From Alteromonas_E sp965248545 (GTDB lineage: Bacteria; Pseudomonadota; Gammaproteobacteria; Enterobacterales; Alteromonadaceae), in the NCBI GenBank assembly GCA_965248545.1, contig OZ252110.1:3038001-3102000 (forward strand): a stretch of 64,000 bases of DNA. Reading direction: 5' to 3'. The position numbers were made by a program, and so were the translations under genes. Position 1 is the first letter of the stretch, and each line of letters opens with the position of its first letter. Shown piece by piece: positions 1 through 9,363 of this stretch. The notes below the pieces were generated by a model, which was not told the origin of the DNA, ran no database searches, and saw nothing but the letters and a program-made list of their open reading frames with translations.

Positions 1-878
1 TCCGCGCCCATCGTCAGAATACCATCCGAGGTCGCTAGCCAGAGAGTGTTATCAACGATCTTTATGTCGCGAACTTCCATGTTTTTCAAGTCTGGACGAT
101 CAGCAGTCAAGAACACATCTCTTGCGACACCTGCTGATGTAATCTCGAATAAGCCATCAATTGATCCGACCCAAGTACTGCCAGCGAAGCGTTGAATCGC
201 ATAAATTTGAGACTGAAAAAATTGGAAGTCCCAAGGATTGGTATCGTTTAGATCGTAAATAATCGAGGTTTGCTTATCCAGCGCATAAACCCCTTGTTCG
301 CGAGTACTTAACCAAATTTTATCGTTGTCTTCATGAATAAAATTGATTTCCGCCGCGGGATAATTTCTTGCGCTAAACCGTTCGATCGTGTTGTTCGACA
401 ACTGAAAGCGGTAAAGCCCGTCGGTGTCAGCAATGAGCAATGAACCGTTTGCTCCATGCGCAACAGCGGTAACATAGCCACTGATTAGCGCACTATTTGA
501 CGCGGAATAATTAATGAAAGTATTTGTTTTGTCATCGTAACGCGATAAACCGGCGCTACTCGCTATCCATATTTGGCCAAGTTGATCGGCAATGAGTTGA
601 TTCAAAGCTCCTTCCAGAATGGCGCCAGCTTGATTGGGATTGGGTTGGAAGAATTCGACATTGTACCCGTCGTATCTGGATACGCCTTCAGAACTCAATG
701 TCCAAATAAAACCGTGATTGTCTTCCGCGATGCCGTAAATTGACGCGCTGTGAAGCGGTGTGTTTACCAGTGCTTCTTTAAACTGAATTTGAGCGGAAAG
801 GGGAGTGCTCACGAGCAATATAATACTCGCGAAAATCTTCAAATAATTTGTAAAACCGAGGGTTCTACTTAATCGCAC
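1..878 (-). CDS. Beta-propeller sensor protein (Reg_prop repeats), N-terminal part
   Basis: This is the first 292 residues of a larger exported sensor; the rest lies beyond the window edge. The GTG at 878 is chosen because AAGG lies upstream and the next 30 residues form a signal peptide (VRLSRTLGFTN, then a hydrophobic run ending STPLSA). After it come about six propeller blades of the two-component-regulator-propeller type, each with a core such as IWTLSSEGVSRYDG, IWIASSAGLSRYDD, IWLSTREQGVYAL and TWVGSIDGLFEI. In known families such periplasmic propellers precede a Y_Y_Y domain, a membrane segment and then a histidine kinase or GGDEF output domain; the output here is not visible. The propeller call is firm, the full protein type open. 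Confidence 0.75.
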   Translation of the reverse strand, partial: MRLSRTLGFTNYLKIFASIILLVSTPLSAQIQFKEALVNTPLHSASIYGIAEDNHGFIWTLSSEGVSRYDGYNVEFFQPNPNQAGAILEGALNQLIADQLGQIWIASSAGLSRYDDKTNTFINYSASNSALISGYVTAVAHGANGSLLIADTDGLYRFQLSNNTIERFSARNYPAAEINFIHEDNDKIWLSTREQGVYALDKQTSIIYDLNDTNPWDFQFFQSQIYAIQRFAGSTWVGSIDGLFEITSAGVARDVFLTADRPDLKNMEVRDIKIVDNTLWLATSDGILTMGA

Positions 879-1029
879 TGATAGCCTTGGGCAACGTTTG
901 CTGCTTTATAATTATTGTAAGTCAAAGAATGCCTTCCTTGCGTAAACACTAAATATGCCAAGATGAGGGCCTATCTACAAGCGTTTTCTTTGACTTACGA
1001 GACGGCTGAACAATAGATGAACAATAGCG

Positions 1030-3798
1030 TTAATCGGTAAACGGCATTTGTTGTTTGAACTGCGCGCTAGACTCGATCATAAAAGCACCTGGACGTTGCG
1101 AAAAGGCGACACTTTTGTCGTGTTTTCCATGGCTGAAAAGTACCAATTCACCGAAAGACTGGCGCTGCTGTAGCGCCTGAGCATGTCGAACCATATCACT
1201 GAAGTTCAACTGATGAACATGCTGTGCGATCTCGTATTGACGCTCACAGTTTGGATCATTGAGCCCTAGGCTAATCCAGCAGCGTTGCGCTCTGGCGCCG
1301 GTATTAACGTCTTTTGCTACCAATTGGCGGATAATGTTGGCTTTGATTTTAGGCCAAAATGCCTCGTAATAATCGATATGTTCCAGTTGGCTCATCAAGA
1401 ACTGGGTCATCTCGCGAATCAATCGCTCCGCGCTAGCGTTTGGTGACTGAATATAAAACGCCATTCCGGGGTGCGCATTGTGTGTCATATAACCGCTACC
1501 AACAATGTATCCTAATTGTCTGCGCGTTCGAAGCTGATCAAAAAATGGTGTTGCGAGGAGTTGTTCAAAAATCATCGTTAGCGCATTGTCTAAGGGACTA
1601 TTCGACGGTGCTTGCAAGAATATTAGGGCTGCAGAGTCATCATGAATACTCTCGACATGTTGAAAATATGTCGCCTTTGGTTGCAACTTGATGACTTCGC
1701 GGGTTATTGGCTGCGTGTCTTTATCTTTGGTGCGACAACTTTCAACTTTTGCTATCACATCATCGATATCTTCGCGGCGCCAAGCTCCGTGCAGAAAACC
1801 TTGCATAAAATGTTCGCTCAATAGCTGTTCGCGTACATTCCGCATATTGGCGTACGATTCCTGCTCCATACACGCGAGAATTTGTTGCGGGGAATGGCTA
1901 TTGCGTTGCATCAGTACGCCCAAACGCGTGAACAAGCGGTTTACTGGTTTATTCAGCAGGTTGTTTCGCAAGCTGGCTAATTGAAGGTGTTTGATACGCT
2001 CGAATTGATGTTCAAACTGATTCGTGTCAAATACAGCGTTGACTAGGTCACACATTAACTGTTTTTGTTTGTAACCAAAACCTGATGTATGAATACTGAA
2101 CCCACCTTGGTGTCCATATAATCGATAGTTCAGGCCAGCTACTTCTGCGGCGTAGAAGCGTTCTTGTAATTGTTCATTCAGACATGCCAGCCATATTCGC
2201 TTGGCACTTAGAATTTCAGGCCCTTTGGAGTTAAATGGACATTCGAATGACACGTATCCATCGGCCTTGCTGTTAGACAATTTGTCTTGTGCTGACCATA
2301 TTTCTGCACTATTCGACTGCCATTGTATTGCTGGCGTTGTAGACTCAGCAGGTAATTTTCTTCTATCGGGAGCAACCCCAATATACGGGTTGGCTTTAGG
2401 GAGCAGCAACTGCGATGGTTCGAAATGTTGTGGAGCATCAGTTGCCCACTGCTTGAGCCATTGGGGATTAATCGGCTCTATGTGATACGGCGTTTCATAC
2501 CATTTTGCTTGCCGAGTGGCCGGCACAGATAAAGCGATTCGTTTTAGACGCAGGTTCTGTACCGTAAAATGCGCTAAGATTTGCCGCACTTGATCCGCGT
2601 TGATGGCTATTTGATTATCGTGCAGTTGCACTAAAGTATCAGCAGAAAACTTAAACATCCCGCATGCAAATTGTGAGGCGACCTCAGGATCTGCACCGAG
2701 TTGCAACTGCGACTTAAACAGCTGCGAAAGCTTATGTTTTTCTTTTATTCGCCAATCTAGGTCTTGAGCTGTGCGGATCATGTCAAGGTAGCGAAGAATA
2801 CAGTGGATTATATCAACCGTGTGCAATTCACCGCTCTCGGTAAGCTGCAAATTAATATTGAAATCTTTGAAGTTAGGGCCTTCAATACCACCGCCGGCAC
2901 TGAGCGCAACAACCCAGTTTTTATCGCGTAATAACGACAAGATACTGCCTTGACTTTCATCGCCCAGCAAGTGGCTAATGAAGCTTAACGTTTCCATATC
3001 TTCAGGGTTCATTCCTGGTAATGCGAATGTAACGATTAACCTGCGCGTATCAGATAGGGAGTTTACCCAAATTTGGACACCCAGTTGTTCGTCAAGGTAC
3101 AACGGGGGGTAATGGCGAGGTAACAAACGCTCACCGATATCCAGACGCTGGAAATATTTGGAGCAGTGGTCGAAAAAGAGCTGGGCGGGATGATTCGTCA
3201 GGCAGCAGATTTTTGTGTTTGCAGCAGTAAACTTGCGCATATGCAGCGCTCTAAGCCGTTGTTGAAGCTCACTATTCGGCCATTGTTTGTATATCGCTGC
3301 GTTGCCAACAGAGAACTGACTAAAAGGATGGTTCTGATTACAGGTTTCTTTGTGTACCTGATACAGACGACGTAAATCATCCTGTCGTTTAAATTGGAAT
3401 TCTGCATCAATCGTCGCAATTTCTGTGTCGATATCCTCAAGTCGAAACAGTGGGGGGGTCAACAGATTAGCTAAAATTTCTAAACACGCCTCGAAATGAA
3501 CATTCGGAAATCGACATTGAATAGACAGAGTGTCGGCGGCTGTGTAAGCGTTGATACTGCCGCCCAGCTGCTCAATCTGTTGCACAGTTTGATTGGGAGT
3601 AGGCGCAAACTCATTACCCATGAATAACATGTGTTCGAGTAAATGGGCTAACCCTTCGCAATCAGGCTCATCATCAAAGTGTCCACAGCCAACACTGATT
3701 GCAATTGCAGAGTGTTGCTCATCGTCAATAGGTAGGTGGATACAATCGAGTAGCCCATTGACCAACTTGTGGCTCATTGTCGAGAATGAATTTGTCAC
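1030..3798 (-). CDS. M16 insulinase/pitrilysin-family zinc metallopeptidase
   Basis: A 922-residue clan ME peptidase. The inverted zinc motif HLLEH is at residues 52-56 and a downstream Glu in the TIDAEF segment (about residue 133) is the likely third ligand. The length and four-part architecture match pitrilysin (E. coli PtrA, about 960 residues) and insulysin: an active N-terminal domain, an inactive domain and two more M16 folds, the C-terminal part carrying the RRQLGYIVGSGY segment typical of the family. Unlike PtrA, no signal peptide is seen with this start, so a cytoplasmic location is possible. The GTG at 3798 has a weak ribosome site; an ATG at 3777 is the alternative. The family degrades peptides. 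It is divergent from sixA and probably a single gene. Confidence 0.88.
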   Translation of the reverse strand: MTNSFSTMSHKLVNGLLDCIHLPIDDEQHSAIAISVGCGHFDDEPDCEGLAHLLEHMLFMGNEFAPTPNQTVQQIEQLGGSINAYTAADTLSIQCRFPNVHFEACLEILANLLTPPLFRLEDIDTEIATIDAEFQFKRQDDLRRLYQVHKETCNQNHPFSQFSVGNAAIYKQWPNSELQQRLRALHMRKFTAANTKICCLTNHPAQLFFDHCSKYFQRLDIGERLLPRHYPPLYLDEQLGVQIWVNSLSDTRRLIVTFALPGMNPEDMETLSFISHLLGDESQGSILSLLRDKNWVVALSAGGGIEGPNFKDFNINLQLTESGELHTVDIIHCILRYLDMIRTAQDLDWRIKEKHKLSQLFKSQLQLGADPEVASQFACGMFKFSADTLVQLHDNQIAINADQVRQILAHFTVQNLRLKRIALSVPATRQAKWYETPYHIEPINPQWLKQWATDAPQHFEPSQLLLPKANPYIGVAPDRRKLPAESTTPAIQWQSNSAEIWSAQDKLSNSKADGYVSFECPFNSKGPEILSAKRIWLACLNEQLQERFYAAEVAGLNYRLYGHQGGFSIHTSGFGYKQKQLMCDLVNAVFDTNQFEHQFERIKHLQLASLRNNLLNKPVNRLFTRLGVLMQRNSHSPQQILACMEQESYANMRNVREQLLSEHFMQGFLHGAWRREDIDDVIAKVESCRTKDKDTQPITREVIKLQPKATYFQHVESIHDDSAALIFLQAPSNSPLDNALTMIFEQLLATPFFDQLRTRRQLGYIVGSGYMTHNAHPGMAFYIQSPNASAERLIREMTQFLMSQLEHIDYYEAFWPKIKANIIRQLVAKDVNTGARAQRCWISLGLNDPNCERQYEIAQHVHQLNFSDMVRHAQALQQRQSFGELVLFSHGKHDKSVAFSQRPGAFMIESSAQFKQQMPFTD

Positions 3799-3978
3799 CT
3801 AACCGCCTGAATTTATTTTCATTAAACCAGAATAGCGTACATCTATAGAGTTACAATGCTTGGACATAGAAAAAGTTTATAAACAACTATTAGTATTCGA
3901 AACTACAAAAGGTTTTGCTTATCTGAAAAGAATAAGCGTATATTTGTTAAAACAGCTGGCTAAGTTGATGAAACTACG

Positions 3979-4491
3979 GTGCAAAACCAACATTCGTTAG
4001 AGGCTATAACGCGCGTATTTGTGATGCGGCACGGTGAAGCTGAGGCCTCCTTTTCAAACGACAAACAACGACAACTTACTGATCGCGGTCGTACCCAAGT
4101 AGCTGATGCTGCGCGACAAATCGCGAGCTTGTTGCCAGATAATCAAAGATTAGACCTCGCACTCGTAAGCCCGTATAAAAGAACGCAACAAACCTTCGAG
4201 GTTTTGAGCCACACATTGGCGGTTGAACACAGAGTTAACAGTGACTTGTTCACGCCTATGAGTTCGGTCGCACAGGCATCCGATATGATTCATGGATATT
4301 GTGATGAGACTGTGCAGAGCGACCGGTTTATTTTGGTCGTCAGCCATATGCCCTTGGTCAGCTTTCTGACTGCCGAATTGACAACACTCGACGTGCCGCC
4401 CATTTTTTCGACCAGCGCATTCGCTGTTATTGACATCAAACCTTCTACCCTTAAAGGGCATCTTGTTACGTTAAATCAACAGCATGCCTAA
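3979..4491 (+). CDS. sixA: Phosphohistidine phosphatase SixA
   Basis: A 170-residue protein of the histidine phosphatase superfamily. The catalytic RHG motif is in VMRHGEAEA (His18) and the second catalytic His is in VVSHMPLVSFL near residue 123. E. coli SixA (161 residues) removes phosphate from phosphohistidine in ArcB and in the nitrogen PTS protein NPr. The start used is a GTG at 3979; the ATG right at the RHG motif (4024) would cut off the first beta strand (TRVFV), so it is unlikely. The gene is followed about 125 bases later by a small reading frame on the same strand. The family call is firm; the physiological partner is inferred from the enteric protein. Confidence 0.88.
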   Translation: MQNQHSLEAITRVFVMRHGEAEASFSNDKQRQLTDRGRTQVADAARQIASLLPDNQRLDLALVSPYKRTQQTFEVLSHTLAVEHRVNSDLFTPMSSVAQASDMIHGYCDETVQSDRFILVVSHMPLVSFLTAELTTLDVPPIFSTSAFAVIDIKPSTLKGHLVTLNQQHA

Positions 4492-4617
4492 AAGTGCCGG
4501 TGCTACTGTAAAAATCTCGCTAAAAAAACCATGATTGTTGCTGTTTTGGGGTTTAGAAAAACGGTGCACTTCCGATACTAAAGTATCTGTTTGTAAATCT
4601 CGATCACGTAGGGAAAA

Positions 4618-4788
4618 ATGACTTCGAGCACCGCACGTGCCCTGCCTGCGCAACTAAAAAAAGCGCTAGAACATCATCGCAATCAATCTGACATTGCGGA
4701 CGATGAGGAACTGCAGACTTTAATGGATAAGCTCGATAACTTGGAGCAACGAGTAAGTTTTTACAAAGCCAAGTTAAAACGGGATTAA
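4618..4788 (+). CDS. Small conserved-looking hypothetical protein (56 aa)
   Basis: A short reading frame of 56 residues beginning MTSSTARALPAQLKKALEHH. It starts with ATG preceded by AGGG at a suitable distance (GTAGGGAAAAATG) and ends one base before the stop codon of the convergent CBS-domain gene. The protein is charged and looks all-helical, with leucine/heptad-like spacing in its second half (LQTLMDKLDNLEQRVSFY), so a short coiled coil or a small adaptor is plausible. No signal peptide or membrane segment is visible. I do not recognise the family. An imperfect palindrome, GATACTAAAGTATC, lies upstream and may belong to its promoter region. Confidence 0.55.
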   Translation: MTSSTARALPAQLKKALEHHRNQSDIADDEELQTLMDKLDNLEQRVSFYKAKLKRD

Positions 4789-4789
4789 C

Positions 4790-6085
4790 TTAGTGTTCAG
4801 ACTCTTGTTGGCTTGGCTCTCGATATAACGTGGGCATAATCCTAACCGTTTTTATTTTATTCTCACTAATGTCCACAATCTCCATGGGGTAGCCTGCTAA
4901 GCGGATGCTGACATTATGTTCAGGGATCTCTTCCAAGTATTCGACAACAAGGCCGCTTAACGTTTTAGGGCCCTCAATTGGCAGTAGCCAATCCATCTCT
5001 TTATTTAATTCGCGCACGTTCGCTGAACCATCAACCAATACGCTACCGTCTTGTTGTTCAGACACTTCCTTACTGTGAGTTGGGATCATACTGGTCGTAA
5101 AGTCACCGATGATTTCTTCCAGAATATCTTCTAATGTGACTAGGCCTTGAATATCTCCATACTCGTCAACGACTAGACCGATGCGTTCTTTTTCTGTTTG
5201 AAACTTGTACATCAGCGTGTGTAATTTGGTTGATTCGGGCGTGTAGTAAATTTCTCGCACTGCACGCAGCAAGGTGGCCTTTGAGAATTGGTCTTTTGAG
5301 AGTAATCGAAGGGCGTCTCGCACGTGCACAAAACCAACGGCGTCATCTATGGTGTCTCGATAAAGTAAAACTCGGGTATGCTGAGAGTTGACCAGTTGCT
5401 TTTGAATGTCCTTCCAGTCGTCATTGACATCAATCGCGACAATTTCGTTGCGCGGAATCATGATGTCTTCTGCCGTAACATTCTCCAGATCAAGAATACT
5501 CACTAACATATCTTGGTGGCGTTTCGGTATCATCGAACCCGCTTCAAATACAATTGTGCGCAGCTCTTCCGGACTCAACGCATCGTTATTGGCGTCGGTA
5601 GGTTTTACATTTAACAGCCCCAGCAGGCCATTGGTTACGCCATTAATCGCGTAAACAGCTGGCTTCATGATAGTCAGCATTGGCAATAGCAACATTGAGC
5701 TGGGGAATGCAATTTTTTCTGGATACAAAGCTGCAAGCGTTTTGGGCGTTACTTCTGCGAATACCAGAATGATTAAGGTTAATCCAATAGTGACGATAAT
5801 GGGGCCCCATATAGGACCGAATAGCCGTTCGCAGATAGCCGTGGCGACAACTGTCGCCGCAATATTGACAAGGTTGTTACCAATTAAGATGAGACCAATA
5901 AGCCTGTCTGGACGGGTAAGGAGCTTTTCAACGCGCATTGCCGCGCGGTTTTTTTCATTGCTCAAATGTTTTAAGCGATACCGGTTGAGAGACATCATGC
6001 CGGTTTCGGAGCTCGAGAAATAGGCGGAGCATAAGATCAATACGCCAAGAATGATGAATAGCGTACTGGTGGTTAAAGCGTCCAA
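4790..6085 (-). CDS. corB: HlyC/CorC-type transporter with DUF21 (CNNM) and CBS domains
   Basis: A 431-residue inner-membrane protein of the CorB/YfjD/CNNM family. The order is an N-terminal DUF21 membrane domain of about four helices (residues 1-190, with the SSSETGMMSLNR signature), a CBS pair (about 200-325) and a C-terminal CorC_HlyC domain (about 340-425). CNNM/CorC proteins are linked to magnesium and cobalt efflux; E. coli YfjD is the close counterpart. The start is TTG at 6085, supported by AAAGGA six bases upstream. The adjacent same-strand gene is the CcsA-like YpjD, a pairing conserved next to ffh in gammaproteobacteria. The family is firm, the transported ion inferred. The symbol follows the E. 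coli yfjD/corB naming. Confidence 0.85.
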   Translation of the reverse strand: MDALTTSTLFIILGVLILCSAYFSSSETGMMSLNRYRLKHLSNEKNRAAMRVEKLLTRPDRLIGLILIGNNLVNIAATVVATAICERLFGPIWGPIIVTIGLTLIILVFAEVTPKTLAALYPEKIAFPSSMLLLPMLTIMKPAVYAINGVTNGLLGLLNVKPTDANNDALSPEELRTIVFEAGSMIPKRHQDMLVSILDLENVTAEDIMIPRNEIVAIDVNDDWKDIQKQLVNSQHTRVLLYRDTIDDAVGFVHVRDALRLLSKDQFSKATLLRAVREIYYTPESTKLHTLMYKFQTEKERIGLVVDEYGDIQGLVTLEDILEEIIGDFTTSMIPTHSKEVSEQQDGSVLVDGSANVRELNKEMDWLLPIEGPKTLSGLVVEYLEEIPEHNVSIRLAGYPMEIVDISENKIKTVRIMPTLYREPSQQESEH

Positions 6086-6162
6086 ATAGGGGGTCCTTTG
6101 CGATTATCGACGTTCAATGTAAAACGAGACGGAGTGGGATTCAAGAAGAACATTAGGACAGG

Positions 6163-6966
6163 TTAAAGAATGATTTCCCGTACAATGCGGCTGCCAAAAT
6201 AAGCGAGCGTTAGCAAGCCTATGCCGACGGCAACTGTGACTAGCAGCGGCCGGCCACGAAGCCCCCACTGCTTATGTGAAAAAAGGGCGCCAATAAAACA
6301 CAGCAGAGCGACCAAAGTAAGCACTGTTTTGTGTATATGTTGCGTATCGAACATATTATCCAAAAAAATGGTGCCACTAAATACAGCAACAAGTAATAAC
6401 GAGGTTCCCGCGTACAACAGCTTAATGAGAATTTGGTCTAGCATGGTTAAAGGCGGTAATGAAGAATGCAATAAATTGGTATCTTTGCGTTTTAACTGAC
6501 CGCTAATGTAGTTGACTTGCACTGCATATAGCAACGCGACAATCAGTGTTCCGTAAGCAAAAAGCGACAGGGTAATATGCACAATCAGGCCCGGTTTTAG
6601 GCCGATATTTACAGAATACACATCAGGTACAAAACCGCTCAACAGTAGTGCGATAATTGAAAAACCAAATACTACTGGCAATAAGATTATATTGCGGAAA
6701 TAAATACTACTGACCAACATTGCCACGGTCATCAACCACGCAACCAAAGAGAGTACATTGCCGATGCTCATGTTCTGACCATCCGTCAGTGTGATGCTGC
6801 TGTAAAGCGCCACCGCATGCACCAGAGCAGCTGACATTGCAATCCAGCGACTCAATGATTCCCGAGGACCCTCTCGGTGGAAGAACCGTCCAGTTAACAT
6901 CAATGCAGACAGTGCATAAAGCAAGCAACCTAACGCGGATGCAAACAAAGCTAATTGGCTAATCAC
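6163..6966 (-). CDS. ypjD: CcsA-like inner membrane protein YpjD
   Basis: A 267-residue protein with about eight predicted membrane helices spread over its full length and little soluble sequence. It matches the cytochrome c assembly (CcsA/CcmC-like) family member YpjD (also called CorE) that sits beside corB and ffh in E. coli and Vibrio. The conserved segment GLIVHITLSLFAYGTL carries the His typical of this family. The start is a GTG at 6966. It is divergent from ffh and upstream of the CBS-domain gene on the same strand with a 77-base gap, so co-transcription is likely. Whether it handles haem or affects metal resistance is not known from sequence. Confidence 0.85.
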   Translation of the reverse strand: MISQLALFASALGCLLYALSALMLTGRFFHREGPRESLSRWIAMSAALVHAVALYSSITLTDGQNMSIGNVLSLVAWLMTVAMLVSSIYFRNIILLPVVFGFSIIALLLSGFVPDVYSVNIGLKPGLIVHITLSLFAYGTLIVALLYAVQVNYISGQLKRKDTNLLHSSLPPLTMLDQILIKLLYAGTSLLLVAVFSGTIFLDNMFDTQHIHKTVLTLVALLCFIGALFSHKQWGLRGRPLLVTVAVGIGLLTLAYFGSRIVREIIL

Positions 6967-7057
6967 TCAAATCCAAATTCCGTGAGATTGTCGATTGGTT
7001 TGAATATTAATAAAGGCGATGACGAATTACTATGTTTTTATCGAGCAACAAGTCCCG

Positions 7058-7063
7058 TATAAT
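7058..7063 (+). promoter_or_regulatory. Probable -10 element of the ffh promoter
   Basis: A perfect TATAAT lies 32 bases before the ffh start. The matching -35 region (TTTTTA at 7035-7040, 17-base spacer) is poor, so only the -10 is supported. Confidence 0.5.
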
Positions 7064-7094
7064 AGACGTAATTTAACTCGTTTTAGCAGACCGC

Positions 7095-8495
7095 ATGTTT
7101 GAGAATTTAACTGATCGCCTGAGTAAGACCCTCAAGAACGTAAGTGGCAAAGGCAGACTAACCGAAGACAACATTAAAGATACGCTGCGCGAAGTCCGAA
7201 TGGCTTTACTCGAGGCAGACGTTGCCTTGCCAGTGGTTAAAACTTTCGTTAACCAGGTCAAAGAGCGAGCGCTCGGCACGGAAGTAAGCAAAAGCCTGCA
7301 ACCTGGCCAGATGTTCATTAAAGTCGTTCAATCTGAATTAGAATCAGTTATGGGGAGCGCAAACGAGCGCCTCAATTTGTCTGCTCAACCACCAGCGGTA
7401 GTCTTGATGGCTGGTTTGCAAGGTGCAGGTAAAACAACCAGCGTTGGTAAATTGGCCAAACACCTCGTAGAGCGCGAGAAAAAGAAAGTGCTCGTTGTCA
7501 GCGCCGATGTATATCGCCCCGCAGCGATTAAGCAACTTGAGACCTTGGCTTCTGAGGTTGGGGTAGAGTGCTTTCCATCCACGATCTTGCAAAAACCGAT
7601 CGATATTGCCCAATCGGCGATTGAGCATGCTCGGTTAAAGTTTTTTGATGTTCTGTTAGTCGATACCGCTGGTCGTCTTGCTGTTGACACCGAAATGATG
7701 AATGAGATTCAAGATTTACACGCTGCGGTAAACCCAATCGAAACCTTGTTTGTGGTTGACGCAATGACGGGCCAGGACGCAGCCAATACGGCCAAAGCGT
7801 TTAATGATGCATTGCCACTGACCGGGGTTATATTGACCAAGGCAGATGGTGACGCACGAGGCGGTGCTGCCTTATCCGTGCGACAAATTACCGGGAAACC
7901 AATCAAATTCCTTGGGATGGGTGAAAAACTGGATGCGTTAGAGCCGTTCCATCCTGAGCGCATGGCATCGCGCATCCTCGGCATGGGCGATGTGTTGTCC
8001 TTGATCGAGGAGGTTGAGCGCAAAGTCGATAAATCCAAAGCCCAAAAATTGGCGAAGAAAGTCCAAAAAGGCAAAGGGTTCGATTTACAAGACTTTAAAG
8101 AACAACTAGAACAGATGCGCAATATGGGGGGCATGATGTCGCTCATGGACAAGTTACCGGGAATGGGTAACATGAGCGCGCAAATGAAGGATAAAGCGAA
8201 CGATAAACAATTCATCCAAATGGAAGCTATCATCAATTCGATGACGCCCGCCGAGCGACAGCGCCCAGACATGATAAAAGGTTCCAGAAAAAAACGCATT
8301 GCAGCAGGGTCGGGCACACAGATTCAAGATGTCAATCGCCTGTTGAAGCAATTCACTCAAATGCAAAAGATGATGAAGAAAATGTCTGGTGGTGGTATGA
8401 AGAAAATGATGCGCAATATGAAAGGCATGATGCCTCCAGGTATGGGGGGAATGGGTGGGCCCGGCGGTCCAGGTGGAATGTTCCCGCCGAGGTAG
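7095..8495 (+). CDS. ffh: Signal recognition particle protein Ffh
   Basis: The 466-residue GTPase subunit of SRP, which binds 4.5S RNA and delivers nascent inner-membrane proteins to FtsY. The N domain is residues 1-90. The G domain has the P-loop GLQGAGKTTSVGKLA near residue 107, DTAGR near 190 and TKADGDARGG near 246. The M domain from about 300 is methionine-rich, holds the RNA-binding SRKKRIAAGSG region and ends in a Gly/Met/Pro tail. Length and order match E. coli Ffh (453 residues). It starts with ATG, is transcribed alone or with the small binding-protein gene that follows 34 bases later, and lies upstream of rpsP as in other gammaproteobacteria. Confidence 0.98.
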   Translation: MFENLTDRLSKTLKNVSGKGRLTEDNIKDTLREVRMALLEADVALPVVKTFVNQVKERALGTEVSKSLQPGQMFIKVVQSELESVMGSANERLNLSAQPPAVVLMAGLQGAGKTTSVGKLAKHLVEREKKKVLVVSADVYRPAAIKQLETLASEVGVECFPSTILQKPIDIAQSAIEHARLKFFDVLLVDTAGRLAVDTEMMNEIQDLHAAVNPIETLFVVDAMTGQDAANTAKAFNDALPLTGVILTKADGDARGGAALSVRQITGKPIKFLGMGEKLDALEPFHPERMASRILGMGDVLSLIEEVERKVDKSKAQKLAKKVQKGKGFDLQDFKEQLEQMRNMGGMMSLMDKLPGMGNMSAQMKDKANDKQFIQMEAIINSMTPAERQRPDMIKGSRKKRIAAGSGTQIQDVNRLLKQFTQMQKMMKKMSGGGMKKMMRNMKGMMPPGMGGMGGPGGPGGMFPPR

Positions 8496-8529
8496 TGCGA
8501 CGAAACTTTTCAGGCAAGGGTTCTTAGGT

Positions 8530-9282
8530 ATGCAGACACGCTACTGGCTTGGGTTTTTATTACTCATTTCCATGAGTTTTAACGTTGTTGCATGTGATAA
8601 GCCCGTAGTGATTTCGTTTACGGGCGACTGGCAACCCTACTTTTACAAACAAACTCCCAGCACTTACACCGGCACAGACTATAACTTTTTAGTCAAAGTA
8701 ATAGACACATTATCCTGTCAGCTTAAGGTGTTGCATATGACTGAGATGCGTGTGTCTAAGGAAATCCAAAAGGGCACATTTGATATCTCGCTCGGTGCTT
8801 CTTGGACATCTGATCGTCAATTGATGTATCACTTCTCAAAACCTTATCGCGAAGAAGTTATAGGGTTCGCCTATTTAGAAACCGATCCAGAGAATCGACA
8901 AAAATCGCTGAGTCTAGCGTCGCTATTACAATCGGGTGGCACAGTGGCGATCAATGCAAACGGTTATTTTGGTGATCGCGTGCAGGAACTGCGTAGGCTA
9001 TATCCCAACCAGTTTATCCATCGCTTCGCGTTGCCTGACAGGTTAACCTTAATGTACAGTGGCGCGGTTGATGCAGTGGTGGATGATCGTGCAGCCTTAT
9101 GTTTTGCCAAGCACTCACATCAAAACAAACATTTCCGCGTTTCTAGTGAGACACTTCACGCCAATAACGTACATTTTATTTTCTCAAAATCTGCAGTCAG
9201 TGACGCTTGGGTCGAGGCGTTTAACAACGCAATGCAGCCATTGCTGGAAACAGACTCAAATTACGCTAATTCAAGTTGCTAA
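8530..9282 (+). CDS. Orphan periplasmic solute-binding protein (SBP_bac_3-like)
   Basis: A 250-residue exported protein. The open frame runs further upstream through the end of ffh, but the ATG at 8530 (after TTAGG) gives a clear signal peptide: MQTRYWLGFLLLISMSFNVVA then cleavage. The mature part resembles family 3 solute-binding proteins (ISFTGDWQPYFY at the start, then TYTGTDYNFLVKVIDTL, and FDISLGASWTSDR, the usual first-lobe segment). No permease or ATPase gene is near, so it is either an orphan binding protein or, as common in marine gammaproteobacteria, a ligand-binding protein of unknown role. Conserved fold, unknown ligand. Confidence 0.72.
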   Translation: MQTRYWLGFLLLISMSFNVVACDKPVVISFTGDWQPYFYKQTPSTYTGTDYNFLVKVIDTLSCQLKVLHMTEMRVSKEIQKGTFDISLGASWTSDRQLMYHFSKPYREEVIGFAYLETDPENRQKSLSLASLLQSGGTVAINANGYFGDRVQELRRLYPNQFIHRFALPDRLTLMYSGAVDAVVDDRAALCFAKHSHQNKHFRVSSETLHANNVHFIFSKSAVSDAWVEAFNNAMQPLLETDSNYANSSC

Positions 9283-9287
9283 AGCGC

Positions 9288-9315
9288 TTGAATTTAATAT
9301 GCTTTCCCGTATAAT
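9288..9315 (+). promoter_or_regulatory. Promoter of the rpsP-rimM-trmD-rplS operon
   Basis: TTGAAT (9288-9293), a 16-base spacer and a perfect TATAAT (9310-9315) form a sigma-70 promoter. The predicted transcript start is near 9322, leaving an 80-base leader before rpsP. The -35 lies just past the stop codon of the preceding binding-protein gene. Confidence 0.72.
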
Positions 9316-9321
9316 CTCGCG

Positions 9322-9363
9322 ACCTTAATTTGGGGGTGGTGAATTCTATCTTGAAATTAAGGT
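9322..9363 (+). promoter_or_regulatory. 5'-terminal stem-loop in the rpsP leader
   Basis: ACCTTAATTT (9322-9331) is perfectly complementary to AAATTAAGGT (9354-9363), with a 22-base loop. It begins almost exactly at the predicted transcript start, so the mRNA would open with a 10-base-pair stem. It has no U-tract and is not a terminator. A role in RNA stability or translational feedback is possible. Confidence 0.5.

Noticed and set aside
7709..8317. A 202-codon minus-strand open frame inside ffh
   Set aside because: It is antisense to the conserved Ffh protein and has no ribosome site or recognisable family; a shadow of ffh codon use.
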